Source: UBA5070 sp035352895
GTDB lineage: Bacteria; Fibrobacterota; Fibrobacteria; UBA5070
NCBI GenBank assembly: GCA_035352895.1
Contig: DAOPYN010000039.1
Location: 1-41,838, forward strand
Length of the DNA: 41,838 nucleotides
Direction of reading: 5' to 3'
Shown in pieces: positions 8,102-15,318 of the stretch (its first letter is position 1; every line of letters starts with the position of its first letter). Under the pieces are notes generated by a model. The model saw only the letters and a program-made list of their open reading frames with translations. It did no database searches and was not told the origin of the DNA. Both the position numbers and the translations under genes were made by a program.

Positions 8102-9046
8102 ATGCCCCCGCATGACGCCTTTTCCCACGACCAAGCCGTGAAGAACCTGATCAAGGACTATCCAGAGGAAGCTTTGGAGTTCCTTGCATCGGATGTCGTC
8201 GCGGTTCATGGTCCACCGATCTCCGTCGAATTCCTGGACCCTTCCGTTGCCAAGGACGACACCGCCGAGCCAGGTCCAGGACAAGCCATGGACATCGCCA
8301 TTCGGTACAGCTTTGCGAATGGAACCTCCGTCCTCATCGTGCTTGTCGAACATTGGTCCAGTGCGGATCGGCTGGATCTGCTCCGAACAGCTCGATATTA
8401 CCTGGACCTTTGCCGCAGATACCCAGAGGAAGAAATCCTTCCCATCGCCCTGGTGGATGATGATCACCCCCGCGAGCTTCAAGACACGGTCATGCGCGGC
8501 GCCCTGAACAACGAGTACTTGCGATTCCGAACCCGGATCATCCAAGTACCCACCCTATCCCTGGAGACGTTTCGCCACACCGCAAACCGCGTCGCACTCT
8601 CCTTTTCACCGAACATGAAAGGCTCGTTCGATCGAGCGGAACAGGTCTTCCAGGTGGCGGTCGAATTTCGGTCCCGTGGCGACTTGGCGGGTGCACGCAA
8701 ATTTTTCGCGTTCTGGGTCGTCGAGGGTAGATTGAACCTACAAGAACAACGAAAGTTGAAGCAGAAGTTGAAGGAGAGAGATATGCCTGAAATCATCGAA
8801 TGGCTACGGCAGGAGGGAATCGAATTGGGCCGTGCCGAAGGCTTGGAATTGGGCAAGGCGGAAGGAAGAGCCATCGGCATCGCCGAAGGGAAGGCCGAAG
8901 GGAAAGCAGAGGGAAAAGCAGAAGGCAAAGCAGAAGGCATTCGGGAAAAGGCACTCGAAGATGCCCGCAAACTCCGCGAACACGGCGTGTCCTGGGAGAT
9001 CATCACTTCGGCTACGGGTGTCACCCCTCAAGAGATCGAACTCTGA
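8102..9046 (+). CDS. Rpn-family nuclease (recombination-promoting nuclease / putative transposase-like)
   Basis: A 314-residue protein of the Rpn (YhgA-like, PD-(D/E)XK) family. The N-terminal HDQAVKNLIKDYPEEALEFL and the core MDIAIRYSFANGTSVLIVLVEHWSSAD match the family's active-site region: an Asp followed after about 15 residues by Glu-His, then a conserved Ser. Rpn proteins are metal-dependent DNA endonucleases, several of them with anti-phage activity. The C-terminal third is charged and includes (EGKA) repeats starting at residue 262, as in many Rpn proteins. A strong ribosome binding site and ATG at codon 228 suggest a second product (separate entry). It sits 45 bp behind acnB and in front of a zeta-like toxin module. 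The nuclease call rests on motif pattern only. Confidence 0.8.
   Translation: MPPHDAFSHDQAVKNLIKDYPEEALEFLASDVVAVHGPPISVEFLDPSVAKDDTAEPGPGQAMDIAIRYSFANGTSVLIVLVEHWSSADRLDLLRTARYYLDLCRRYPEEEILPIALVDDDHPRELQDTVMRGALNNEYLRFRTRIIQVPTLSLETFRHTANRVALSFSPNMKGSFDRAEQVFQVAVEFRSRGDLAGARKFFAFWVVEGRLNLQEQRKLKQKLKERDMPEIIEWLRQEGIELGRAEGLELGKAEGRAIGIAEGKAEGKAEGKAEGKAEGIREKALEDARKLREHGVSWEIITSATGVTPQEIEL
8771..8785 (+). promoter_or_regulatory. Internal ribosome binding site and start codon inside the Rpn gene
   Basis: AAGGAGAGAG (8771-8780) lies just before an in-frame ATG at 8783. AGGAG to ATG spacing is 6 nt. It is a better Shine-Dalgarno match than I can find in front of the full-length gene at 8102. 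Confidence 0.65.
8783..9046 (+). CDS. Candidate intragenic RpnS-like product (C-terminal part of Rpn)
   Basis: An in-frame internal start at Met228 would give an 87-residue protein beginning MPEIIEWLRQEGIELGRAEG and containing the whole charged (EGKA) repeat region and the C-terminal tail, but no nuclease core. In E. coli some rpn genes express exactly such a small C-terminal protein, which blocks the toxic full-length nuclease. Here the evidence is the strong internal Shine-Dalgarno and ATG and the position at the edge of the repeat domain. Expression is inferred, not shown. Confidence 0.5.
   Translation: MPEIIEWLRQEGIELGRAEGLELGKAEGRAIGIAEGKAEGKAEGKAEGKAEGIREKALEDARKLREHGVSWEIITSATGVTPQEIEL
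8885..8938 (+). repeat. In-gene 12-bp tandem repeat encoding EGKA
   Basis: Four and a half near-identical 12-bp units, each coding Glu-Gly-Lys-Ala with third-base variation. Such repeats can change copy number by slippage. A gain or loss of whole units keeps the frame and changes the length of the hinge or tail in both Rpn products. Confidence 0.85.
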
Positions 9047-9082
9047 TCCACGGCACCGCCACACGGTGATCGAGATCGCCCC

Positions 9083-9601
9083 ATGAGGCCCTCGATCCTG
9101 ATCTTCGCCGGTCCCAACGGGGCCGGCAAGACCACCTTCGCCCGCGAATTCCTGACCTTGGAAGCGGGTTGCCCGCCGTTTCTGAACGCCGATCTCATCG
9201 CCGCCGGGATCTCCCCGTTCCAGCCGGAAGCCGCCGCCCTCCCCGCCGGCAGGGTGATGCTGGACCTGATCGCGGGACACGTCCACCGCCAGGAGAGTTT
9301 CGCCTTCGAGACCACCCTGTCCGGGCGCTCCTATGCCCGGCAGATCCCCCAGTGGCGAAATCGCGGGTACTACGTCCGATTGGTGTTCCTGGCCCTGGAA
9401 TCGCCGGATTCGGCCGTGGCGCGCGTGGCCATGCGGGTTTCCCAGGGCGGGCACGACATCCCGGAGGAGACCATCCGCCGGCGGTTCCAGGCCGGCTTGG
9501 CCAACTTCCACGGGGTGTACAAGTCCTTGGTGGAAAAATGGGAGTATTTTGATAATTCGGGAGTCGCTCCCGTCCTGATTGAAGAGGGGTCGAATGTCTG
9601 A
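9083..9601 (+). CDS. Zeta-toxin-like P-loop kinase
   Basis: A 172-residue protein of the zeta-toxin / small P-loop kinase group. Walker A is GPNGAGKTT (residues 10-18). FLNADLIAAGISPF, then FAFETTLSGRSYA and FLALESPDSAVARV, follow the usual family order, with the VSQGGHDIPEETIRRRF lid segment near the end. Relatives phosphorylate UDP-N-acetylglucosamine or similar small molecules and stop growth. It overlaps the downstream small gene by 8 bp, which points to a toxin-antitoxin pair with the antitoxin second. The protein is shorter than classical zeta (about 270 residues) but normal for this subfamily. An alternative is a housekeeping nucleoside kinase; the gene pair argues against it. Confidence 0.75.
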   Translation: MRPSILIFAGPNGAGKTTFAREFLTLEAGCPPFLNADLIAAGISPFQPEAAALPAGRVMLDLIAGHVHRQESFAFETTLSGRSYARQIPQWRNRGYYVRLVFLALESPDSAVARVAMRVSQGGHDIPEETIRRRFQAGLANFHGVYKSLVEKWEYFDNSGVAPVLIEEGSNV

Positions 9602-9788
9602 AATGGCGCTGCACCAGGATCCGTTCCAGATCGATGTCATGCCGGCTCTGTTGCGAGCCGCACAGCGAGCCCGCGAAGTGGCCCGCCAAACCAATACTCC
9701 CCTGGTGATCGTGCGCGACGGCATGCTGGTGCACGAAATGGCCGACGGTCGCGTGGTCAAATCGCAGCCCATCCAGAAAGCCGCCTGA
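9594..9788 (+). CDS. Small antitoxin-like protein paired with the zeta-like kinase
   Basis: A 64-residue protein starting MSEMALHQDPFQIDVMPALL, with a helical middle (RAAQRAREVARQTNT) and a short beta-like tail (PLVIVRDGMLVHEM). The start at 9594 is set by GAAGAGGGG a few bases upstream and gives an 8-bp overlap with the kinase gene. Small proteins ending in a PLVI-x-DG segment often follow kinases of this type, from memory of such gene pairs. An antitoxin role is inferred from position, size and overlap; no characterised family was recognised. Confidence 0.6.
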   Translation: MSEMALHQDPFQIDVMPALLRAAQRAREVARQTNTPLVIVRDGMLVHEMADGRVVKSQPIQKAA

Positions 9789-9848
9789 CCGCCACTCCAC
9801 CGATCCCCTTCCGTCCAAGGGCAACCGCATTCCCCTTCGATCCACGGA

Positions 9849-9927
9849 TCAGCCTCCCCCCCCTCCCCGCGGTACAACCTCCGCACGGCGTCCTCCAATG
9901 GAGGATCCTCCACGGAGAGGTCGTCGA
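9849..9927 (-). pseudogene. Detached 3' end of the ABC ATPase gene
   Basis: Read on the minus strand this piece gives VDDLSVEDPPLEDAVRRLYRGEGG, which has the look of the usual last 20-odd residues of ABC-2 type ATPases of the neighbouring operon's class. The ATPase gene at 11.5-12.5 kb stops matching its family at the same DDLSVEDPP. As written the frame continues past a run of eight G without stopping. One extra G would place a TGA at 9851-9849, the expected end of the protein. Confidence 0.55.
9903..9927 (-). repeat. 25-bp direct repeat, copy 1
   Basis: Identical over 25 bp to 11524-11548 and in the same orientation. It contains GGATCC at its plus-strand left end and encodes DDLSVEDP on the minus strand. 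The two copies bracket the PAP2 gene and the GH8 fragment. Confidence 0.9.
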
Positions 9928-9947
9928 CCTTCCGGTCTTCCGACCAC

Positions 9948-9986
9948 CATTCGCCGGCAGAACGATCACGAAGGATCATTCGCCGG
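9948..9986. repeat. Tandem CATTCGCCGG boxes upstream of the PAP2 gene
   Basis: CATTCGCCGG occurs at 9948-9957 and again at 9977-9986, 29 bp apart start to start, just upstream of the PAP2 start. It could be a pair of operator sites; only the repetition supports this. Confidence 0.35.
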
Positions 9987-10004
9987 AATGCTATCTCTCC
10001 GGGG

Positions 10005-10865
10005 ATGACCTTCCTTCGCGCCAAGCGCATGTGTGCGATCCACCTCGCCCTCTGCCTTGTCCTCGGCGGGACCAGCCACGCCCAGACCAATCCTAAACCC
10101 GGTGTCTTCGACCATCTGGGATCCAACCTTGCGGGAAGTTTTTCCGGGCAGAATCTGGCGCTACACGCCGGGGCACTCGCCAGCACCTACGGGATCGTGC
10201 AGGCGGGATGGGACTACGACGTCCACCACTACTTCAACGAGAACCCTTCGGCGGGCACGCTCGGATCGCCATCCGCGGCAGCGGGTGCCTTGGCGCCCGT
10301 GCTGACAGCCGGCTCGCTTTGGGTCTACGGAAAGTCCACCGAGCAGCCGGAAGTGGTCGTGGCCGGAAACGCGGTGGCCCAGGCGGTGGGCATCACCTTC
10401 ACCTACCACGAACTCCTGAAGGCGGTCACTGGCCGACCGGCGCCTCAGGGAGTTCCGGAATCGGAAATGGAAGACCACAGCAAGACCTTCCGCTTTGGTT
10501 TCCTGCGCGGAGGCTTGTTCTGGGGGTGGCCTTCCGGCCATCTTTCCACCAACACCGCCGCCGTGGTGTCGTTGAGCTCCTTCTATCCAGACAACAAGCC
10601 GATTTCCGTCGCCAAGTACACCTGGATGGGATACATGTTCTACGGGGTGGTGTCGCACAACGGCGGATCCATGCACTGGTTTTCCGACGCCCTGGCCGGA
10701 ACGCTGATGGGGTACGCCATCGGACGGACGGTGGGGAGCAGCTTCCACGACCAGCTGCATCCCGTCTCGTCATCCGCTCCTTCGGGCCTGTCCGATCGGA
10801 TCCATTTCTATCCGGTGGCCATCGCCGAGGCGCCGGGTCTGGGGATGAGCGTCGAGTTGTTCTGA
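10005..10865 (+). CDS. PAP2-family phosphatase, exported
   Basis: A 286-residue protein with a signal sequence (MTFLRAKRMCAIHLALCLVL...TSHA, cleavage before QT). It then shows the three PAP2 phosphatase motifs: KAVTGRP (motif 1), WPSGHLSTNTA (motif 2 with the conserved PSGH) and the motif 3 region NGGSMHWFSDALAG with the catalytic His and Asp. The family removes phosphate from lipid phosphates such as phosphatidic acid or undecaprenyl pyrophosphate at the outer face of the membrane. Few strong membrane spans are visible, so it may be periplasmic or outer-membrane associated. The gene is intact but lies between the two halves of a broken ABC ATPase gene. Confidence 0.85.
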   Translation: MTFLRAKRMCAIHLALCLVLGGTSHAQTNPKPGVFDHLGSNLAGSFSGQNLALHAGALASTYGIVQAGWDYDVHHYFNENPSAGTLGSPSAAAGALAPVLTAGSLWVYGKSTEQPEVVVAGNAVAQAVGITFTYHELLKAVTGRPAPQGVPESEMEDHSKTFRFGFLRGGLFWGWPSGHLSTNTAAVVSLSSFYPDNKPISVAKYTWMGYMFYGVVSHNGGSMHWFSDALAGTLMGYAIGRTVGSSFHDQLHPVSSSAPSGLSDRIHFYPVAIAEAPGLGMSVELF

Positions 10866-12464
10866 CACCGCTCCTCCTGGCCCGGTCGCGAAGGCGGATC
10901 CTGGAGAACCTAGCGGACCACCACGGGCCGCTTGCCGGCTGCACCGGCATCGATCATCCAAAGTCCCGTGTGCGGCAAGGAAAATTTGATGGATCCGGCC
11001 TCGGCCAGTCCGATCGCCCGTTGCCCGCGAACGTCGAATACGCGCACCGTGGCGTCGGCTTCGAGACCCGTGATGGACAAATTCCGGCCAATCAGATCCG
11101 CATGGAAAACCGGAGCCGCGCGGGTCCCTGCGCCGGAGCTCCTGGTCATCCCGGGACTGCCATAGGCCTTGAAGGTTCCGGAGGCGTGCAGGATGCCCAG
11201 CATCTGGACCAGTCCGTTGTAGTAGCGCCATTGGCCGGTGGCCAAGGGCTTGGTCCAAAGAGCGTCCACGAAGGCGTAGTCGCGATCGTCGTCGGAAGCG
11301 AGCACCGCGGCACCGTTGGCCCCCACCTGGGCTTCCGAGGCGGCGTATTGGCTCTTCGATGTGCCATCGAGCGCGTACTCCTGGGAGTAGGTCGAAACGC
11401 CTTTGCCGTAGAGGAAGTTCAGGAGCTTCTTGGTGTTGGTCACGATGACCGGATCGGACTTGAACCAGGACCAATCCATGGCGTAGTTCATGGGGGTCCG
11501 GACCGCATCGGTGGTCCAGCGGGGGATCCTCCACGGAGAGGTCGTCGATGTGGCAGGATGCCGCCAACCGCTCCAGCACGTCGTGTAGGCTTCCGGCCTG
11601 CAGGTCCAGCTCGAACTCCACGCGTCCTTCCGGATCGCGCGCGACCTCGCGCAGCCCCTCCATGGAAAATCCTGCGGACAGATCCTGACTGCGCAGGCGG
11701 ATGCGCTTGCGCTCGCCCCAGCGCCCGCGCAGTTCCTCCAGCGGGCCGTCGAATCCGAGCCTGCCGTGGTCGATCACCACGATGCGCCGCGCCAGGCGCT
11801 CCACGTCGGAGAGGTCGTGGGTGGTCAGGATCACCGTGGTCCCTTCGGCGTTGATCTCTGAGATGAACGACCGGATGCGATCCTTGGCCTCGATGTCCAG
11901 ACCTATGGTGGGCTCGTCCAGGAACAACAGACGCGGCCCGTGCAGAAGCGACAGCGCGAACTCGCAGCGCATCTTCTCGCCCAGGGAAAGGCTGCGGGTG
12001 GGTTGGGTCATGGTCCTGGAGATGTCCAGCAGGTCCACCAGGCGATCCAGCCTGCGCCGGTAGGTGTCGCGCGGGATGCCGTGGATGGCACGGGCCATGC
12101 GGTAGGTGTCCTGCGGCGGCACGTCCCAGACCAGCTGGGACTTCTGTCCGAACACCGCCCCCACGTTGCGGACATATTCCGTCCGATCCGTCCACGGCAC
12201 GTACTTCCCCAGGGCCAGCACCGATCCGCCGGTGGGGTGCAGGATGCCGGACAGCATCTTGAGGGTGGTGGACTTTCCCGCCCCGTTGGGCCCCAGAAAT
12301 CCCACCAGCTCGCCTTCCTCGATGTCCAGGTCGATCCCCGCCACCGCGTGCACGTCCTCGTGGCGGCGGTGCACCAGGCTGGCCAGGGCGTCCCGCAATC
12401 CCGACCCCCTGCGGAAGACCCGGTAGGTCTTGGCCAGTCCCCGCACTTCCATGGCCTTGCCCAT
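10770..12464 (-). CDS. ABC-2 type exporter ATPase, C-terminus replaced by unrelated read-through
   Basis: The first 314 residues (12464 to about 11524) form a normal ATPase: Walker A GPNGAGKST, a signature in the variant form SLSLGEK, Walker B LLFLDEPT and the switch His in LTTHDLSD. Such proteins power drug, lipid or polysaccharide export with two ABC-2 permeases, whose genes lie directly upstream (gap 3 bp, GGAGGG in front of the ATG). After HIDDLSVEDPP the sequence leaves the family and runs, in the wrong frame, through the GH8 fragment to a stop at 10770, giving 564 residues in all. The last 250 are therefore probably meaningless. The expected natural ending is found 1.6 kb away at 9849-9927. 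Whether the protein still works is open. Confidence 0.75.
   Translation of the reverse strand: MGKAMEVRGLAKTYRVFRRGSGLRDALASLVHRRHEDVHAVAGIDLDIEEGELVGFLGPNGAGKSTTLKMLSGILHPTGGSVLALGKYVPWTDRTEYVRNVGAVFGQKSQLVWDVPPQDTYRMARAIHGIPRDTYRRRLDRLVDLLDISRTMTQPTRSLSLGEKMRCEFALSLLHGPRLLFLDEPTIGLDIEAKDRIRSFISEINAEGTTVILTTHDLSDVERLARRIVVIDHGRLGFDGPLEELRGRWGERKRIRLRSQDLSAGFSMEGLREVARDPEGRVEFELDLQAGSLHDVLERLAASCHIDDLSVEDPPLDHRCGPDPHELRHGLVLVQVRSGHRDQHQEAPELPLRQRRFDLLPGVRARWHIEEPIRRLGSPGGGQRCRGARFRRRSRLRLRGRSLDQALGHRPMALLQRTGPDAGHPARLRNLQGLWQSRDDQELRRRDPRGSGFPCGSDWPEFVHHGSRSRRHGARIRRSRATGDRTGRGRIHQIFLAAHGTLDDRCRCSRQAARGGPLGSPGSAFATGPGGAVSEQLDAHPQTRRLGDGHRIEMDPIGQARRSG
10910..11523 (-). pseudogene. 3' fragment of a glycoside hydrolase family 8 gene with sorting domain
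   Basis: About 200 residues reading WTTDAVRTPMNYAMDWSWF, then a helical stretch to WRYYNGLVQMLGILHASGTFK. This is the second half of a GH8 (alpha/alpha)6 barrel (endoglucanase, xylanase or chitosanase), here missing its N-terminal half and catalytic acid. After a linker comes a C-terminal domain (LSITGLEADATVRVFDVRGQ ... GLWMIDAG) with the pattern of type-9-secretion sorting domains. An in-frame ATG at 11491 gives a 193-residue ORF, but the homology runs upstream of it to the 25-bp repeat, so it is a truncated gene. It joins the ABC ATPase sequence in a different reading frame. Confidence 0.7.
11524..11548 (-). repeat. 25-bp direct repeat, copy 2
   Basis: Identical to 9903-9927 in the same orientation and within the ABC ATPase gene at the point where its family similarity stops. 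The sequence on the GH8 side of the repeat differs between the two copies. Confidence 0.9.
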
Positions 12465-12467
12465 CGC

Positions 12468-13262
12468 CTACCCTCCCGCGCCGACCAGGCGCCGCAACAA
12501 GCGGTTCCAGAACCAAAGCGACAGCCCCAGGAGCAGGGCCACCGACACGACCGCCATCCAAGCCCCCTCCACCGATCGTCCCAGGAGGCTGGAGGCGGGG
12601 ATCACCGCGAAGGCGGCGAAGGGGAATCCCGCGACGGCGAGTCCCCTCAGACGCGGCGGCAGGACGGCGATCGGAAATTGTCCAAGCGACGCGATGGTGT
12701 CGAAGATCTCGTAGACCCGGTAGTTCCCCACCCACACGATCAGGAGCGACCCCATCGCCACGATGCTCGCCAGGAAGAGCGCGATGGACAGGGCGAAGAA
12801 GACCGCGAATCCGGCAAGTTGCATGGCCGTCGGGGCGGGAAGCCGCGAAAGGCACCATCCAGAGAGCATGATGCCCCCAGCCAGCTTGCCCAGGTCCTCG
12901 GCGTCGAAGGCGCGCGCCATGCAGGTCTGCAAGGGGTGGCGGGGCTGCAGGAGCAGAAGCTCGAAGGACCCGTCGCGGACCATCTCCCCTGTGTTCCACA
13001 CCATGCCTCCGAACAGCGGATAGGCGATCCCCTTGGCGACCAGGAACACGCCCTGGATGAGGAGGGCCTCGTGCAGGCTCCATCCCGGGAAGGCGCGCCC
13101 GCTGCCGTACAGGAGCGCCGTGATCAGCGTGGGCACGAACTCCATGCCCATCATGACCAGGAGACTCGCGGCGAAGTCCACCCGGTTGGTCAACCGCACG
13201 GCGATTCCCAACCGGATCCCTTCCAGGTGCAAGGCGAGGTGGCCCCTGAACGAACCGACCAC
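12468..13262 (-). CDS. ABC-2 family permease, second subunit
   Basis: A 264-residue integral membrane protein with about six hydrophobic spans (for example FAVFFALSIALFLASIVAMGSLL and GAWMAVVSVALLLGLSLWFW). It has the family's central segment GGMVWNTGEMVRDGSFELLLLQPRHPL, seen in uncharacterised two-permease ABC-2 exporters. The GTG at 13262 follows the stop of the first permease gene by 2 bp and is the best start in the frame. With the partner permease and the ATPase it should form an export complex in the inner membrane; the substrate is unknown. Confidence 0.85.
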   Translation of the reverse strand: MVGSFRGHLALHLEGIRLGIAVRLTNRVDFAASLLVMMGMEFVPTLITALLYGSGRAFPGWSLHEALLIQGVFLVAKGIAYPLFGGMVWNTGEMVRDGSFELLLLQPRHPLQTCMARAFDAEDLGKLAGGIMLSGWCLSRLPAPTAMQLAGFAVFFALSIALFLASIVAMGSLLIVWVGNYRVYEIFDTIASLGQFPIAVLPPRLRGLAVAGFPFAAFAVIPASSLLGRSVEGAWMAVVSVALLLGLSLWFWNRLLRRLVGAGG

Positions 13263-13264
13263 GG

Positions 13265-14080
13265 TCAGCCCCCCGCCGCCAGGAAGCGTCGACGCGCGAG
13301 GATGTCCATCCCGGCGAGCATGGCGACGGAAACCGTCAGCATCAGGGCCTGGAGCCCCACCGCCTGGGATGGTTCCATGGTGCGACCCAGGATCTGGACC
13401 CGTCCGGTGGCGATCGAGAGCGGCACGTACAGGATCCAGGGGTAGGGAGTGGCGAACAGGAACGGCTGGACGGCGACGGGGAAGAAGGAAAGCGGGATCC
13501 AGGCTCCCCCGAAGGTGTCGCGCACCAGAAGCGTGCAGCGGCGCACGCCTTCGGCGCGGGAGAGCCAGAATCCCACCAGGCCGGAGGCGTAGTTGACCAC
13601 GAACATCAGGAAGAATCCCAGGACCACCGAAACCGCGAACCACACCCCTCCCCCGGGCAGGAGCGGTCTTCCCACGAACAGGGACACCAGCACCCAGACC
13701 GGCAGGGCCTCCACCAGGACCGCGAGCACGCGATGCCCGAACTTCTGGGCCAGCGCGTACCAGGCGTGGTGCATCGGTTGCAGGAGGTGGTTCACGTACT
13801 TCCCGGTGCGCACCAGCATCTGCAGGTTCCAGTCGGCCGAATCGAAGATCGCGTAGCCCACCAGGATGGCCAGGCCCGAGTAGGCGACCAGGTCGTCGGT
13901 GGACATCCCTCCCGGGGAGGTTCCGCCCGAACCCGTCGCCCGCCAGATCCAGACCATGGTCAGGAAGCGTAGCGGACCCGTGAACACCGACACCATCATG
14001 TGCGAACGGAAGGCCATCCATTCCTTCCAGGTCACCGACGCCACCGAAAGCATCGCCCCAAGGCGAACGATTCCCGTCAC
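13265..14080 (-). CDS. ABC-2 family permease, first subunit
   Basis: A 271-residue membrane protein with six predicted spans. It carries the same internal pattern as its partner: DLVAYSGLAILVGYAIFDS, then LVRTGKYVNHLLQPMHHAW, the short conserved 'G.y...LLqP' stretch of this permease class. The GTG at 14080 overlaps the stop of the upstream hydrolase gene (GTGA) and leaves the usual length before the first span; ATG 14053 is a less likely alternative. It is the middle of an operon hydrolase - permease - permease - ATPase. Confidence 0.85.
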   Translation of the reverse strand: MTGIVRLGAMLSVASVTWKEWMAFRSHMMVSVFTGPLRFLTMVWIWRATGSGGTSPGGMSTDDLVAYSGLAILVGYAIFDSADWNLQMLVRTGKYVNHLLQPMHHAWYALAQKFGHRVLAVLVEALPVWVLVSLFVGRPLLPGGGVWFAVSVVLGFFLMFVVNYASGLVGFWLSRAEGVRRCTLLVRDTFGGAWIPLSFFPVAVQPFLFATPYPWILYVPLSIATGRVQILGRTMEPSQAVGLQALMLTVSVAMLAGMDILARRRFLAAGG

Positions 14081-15216
14081 ACGACCCCCGAGAGCGCCAC
14101 CGCCCGCGGTGTCCAACCGAAATCCGGATCCCAGTCCAGCGTGGTGGGAAGGATCCAGGACATGGCCAGGCCCGTCTCCCGATCGAACCACATCGCGCAG
14201 CGACCCGACCCTTCGTGACCCCACACCGAACCCGGCTTCACCAGGGGATGGCGCGCGGGCTCCAGGCCCAGGCCGTATTTCCAGTCCGGGAATTTGTCGC
14301 CCCAATGCGGTGCGGGCACCTCCACATGGATGCGGGTCAGCGCTTCCACGGTCCGGCGCCCCACCACCCGGACGCCGTCCAGGCTGCCGCCCGCGAGGAA
14401 GAGTCCGCCCAATCGCACCAGATCGCGGCAGGTGGAGAACAATCCCCCCATCGCCAGGCGGGAATGCTCCAGCATGTCCGGTCGGCCGGCGATCTGCCGG
14501 CGGTTCGCCTCGGAGACGCTGGCGATGTCGTCCAGGGACTTCCCGGAGGTGTCCCAGAAGGAATCGCGGAGCCCGGCGGGCTCGAGCACTTCGCGGGACA
14601 TCCATCGCGCGTAGGGCTCGCCCGTGGTCCGGCGGATCACCTCCCCCAGGATGGAAAAGCCCAGGCTCGAGTAGCGCCAGGCCTCCCCCGGCGCCGTGGT
14701 GGCGGGAAGGGACGCGATATGCTCCACCCAATCGGGGCGATCCAGGATTCCCCAGACTCCCGCGTAGTCGGGTTCGGGCTCGCCGTCCGAGCCCGGATCC
14801 GGCATCAGCCCGGAGGTGTGCGTCAGAAGATGCGCGAGAGTGATCCCCCGCAGCCGCGGCGTGTCGAATTCCGTCAACACCTTGCAGACGGGGAATTCCA
14901 TCAGGAGGCGCCCATCCTCCACCAGCTTGGCCACCCCCAGGCTGGTGAGCACCTTGGTGACCGAGGCGACGTTGCGCCAAGTGCCAGGCAGGAGGGGGAG
15001 CGATCCTTCCGGAGACCGGACACCCATGGCGCGGTCGGCGAAGACCTTTCCATGGCGGGCCAGGCAGTAGGCGGCGCCCTGGGCCTTTCCCTGGACCACC
15101 AGGCCCTGGAAGATCTCCTCCAGGCGCCGCATGCGGGAAGGATCGAAACCAACCTCCTCGGGAGCGCAATCGACCGGTGCATGGTTCCAGGAAAAGCGGT
15201 CGGCGTTGGGAGTCAT
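14077..15216 (-). CDS. Serine hydrolase of the class C beta-lactamase / PBP4* family
   Basis: A 379-residue enzyme of the AmpC-like serine hydrolase family. The nucleophile motif SxxK is SVTK in WRNVASVTKVLTS, the second motif is YSS in WRYSSLGFSILGEV (usually YxN or YxS), and HEG in WGHEGSGRC stands for the KTG-type third motif. Relatives are esterases, D-amino-acid peptidases or weak beta-lactamases. No clear signal peptide is present (MTPNADRFSWNHAPVDCAPE), so it is probably cytoplasmic. It is the first gene of the ABC exporter operon, overlapping the next by 4 bp, and may process the molecule that is exported. Confidence 0.85.
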   Translation of the reverse strand: MTPNADRFSWNHAPVDCAPEEVGFDPSRMRRLEEIFQGLVVQGKAQGAAYCLARHGKVFADRAMGVRSPEGSLPLLPGTWRNVASVTKVLTSLGVAKLVEDGRLLMEFPVCKVLTEFDTPRLRGITLAHLLTHTSGLMPDPGSDGEPEPDYAGVWGILDRPDWVEHIASLPATTAPGEAWRYSSLGFSILGEVIRRTTGEPYARWMSREVLEPAGLRDSFWDTSGKSLDDIASVSEANRRQIAGRPDMLEHSRLAMGGLFSTCRDLVRLGGLFLAGGSLDGVRVVGRRTVEALTRIHVEVPAPHWGDKFPDWKYGLGLEPARHPLVKPGSVWGHEGSGRCAMWFDRETGLAMSWILPTTLDWDPDFGWTPRAVALSGVV

Positions 15217-15318
15217 GCCAAGAAAGGTACCCTCCAGGCCATCTCCGCCAGGAGATCGACTTTCTTTCTTGTGTCGTCGCGGGCGTCCTCCATGGACGTC
15301 CCTGCCAAAGGAGAGGTG

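Noticed and set aside
9928..11523. The inserted block as a classical IS element or integron cassette
   Set aside because: No transposase, no terminal inverted repeats and no attC-like site; only the outer 25-bp direct repeat is present.
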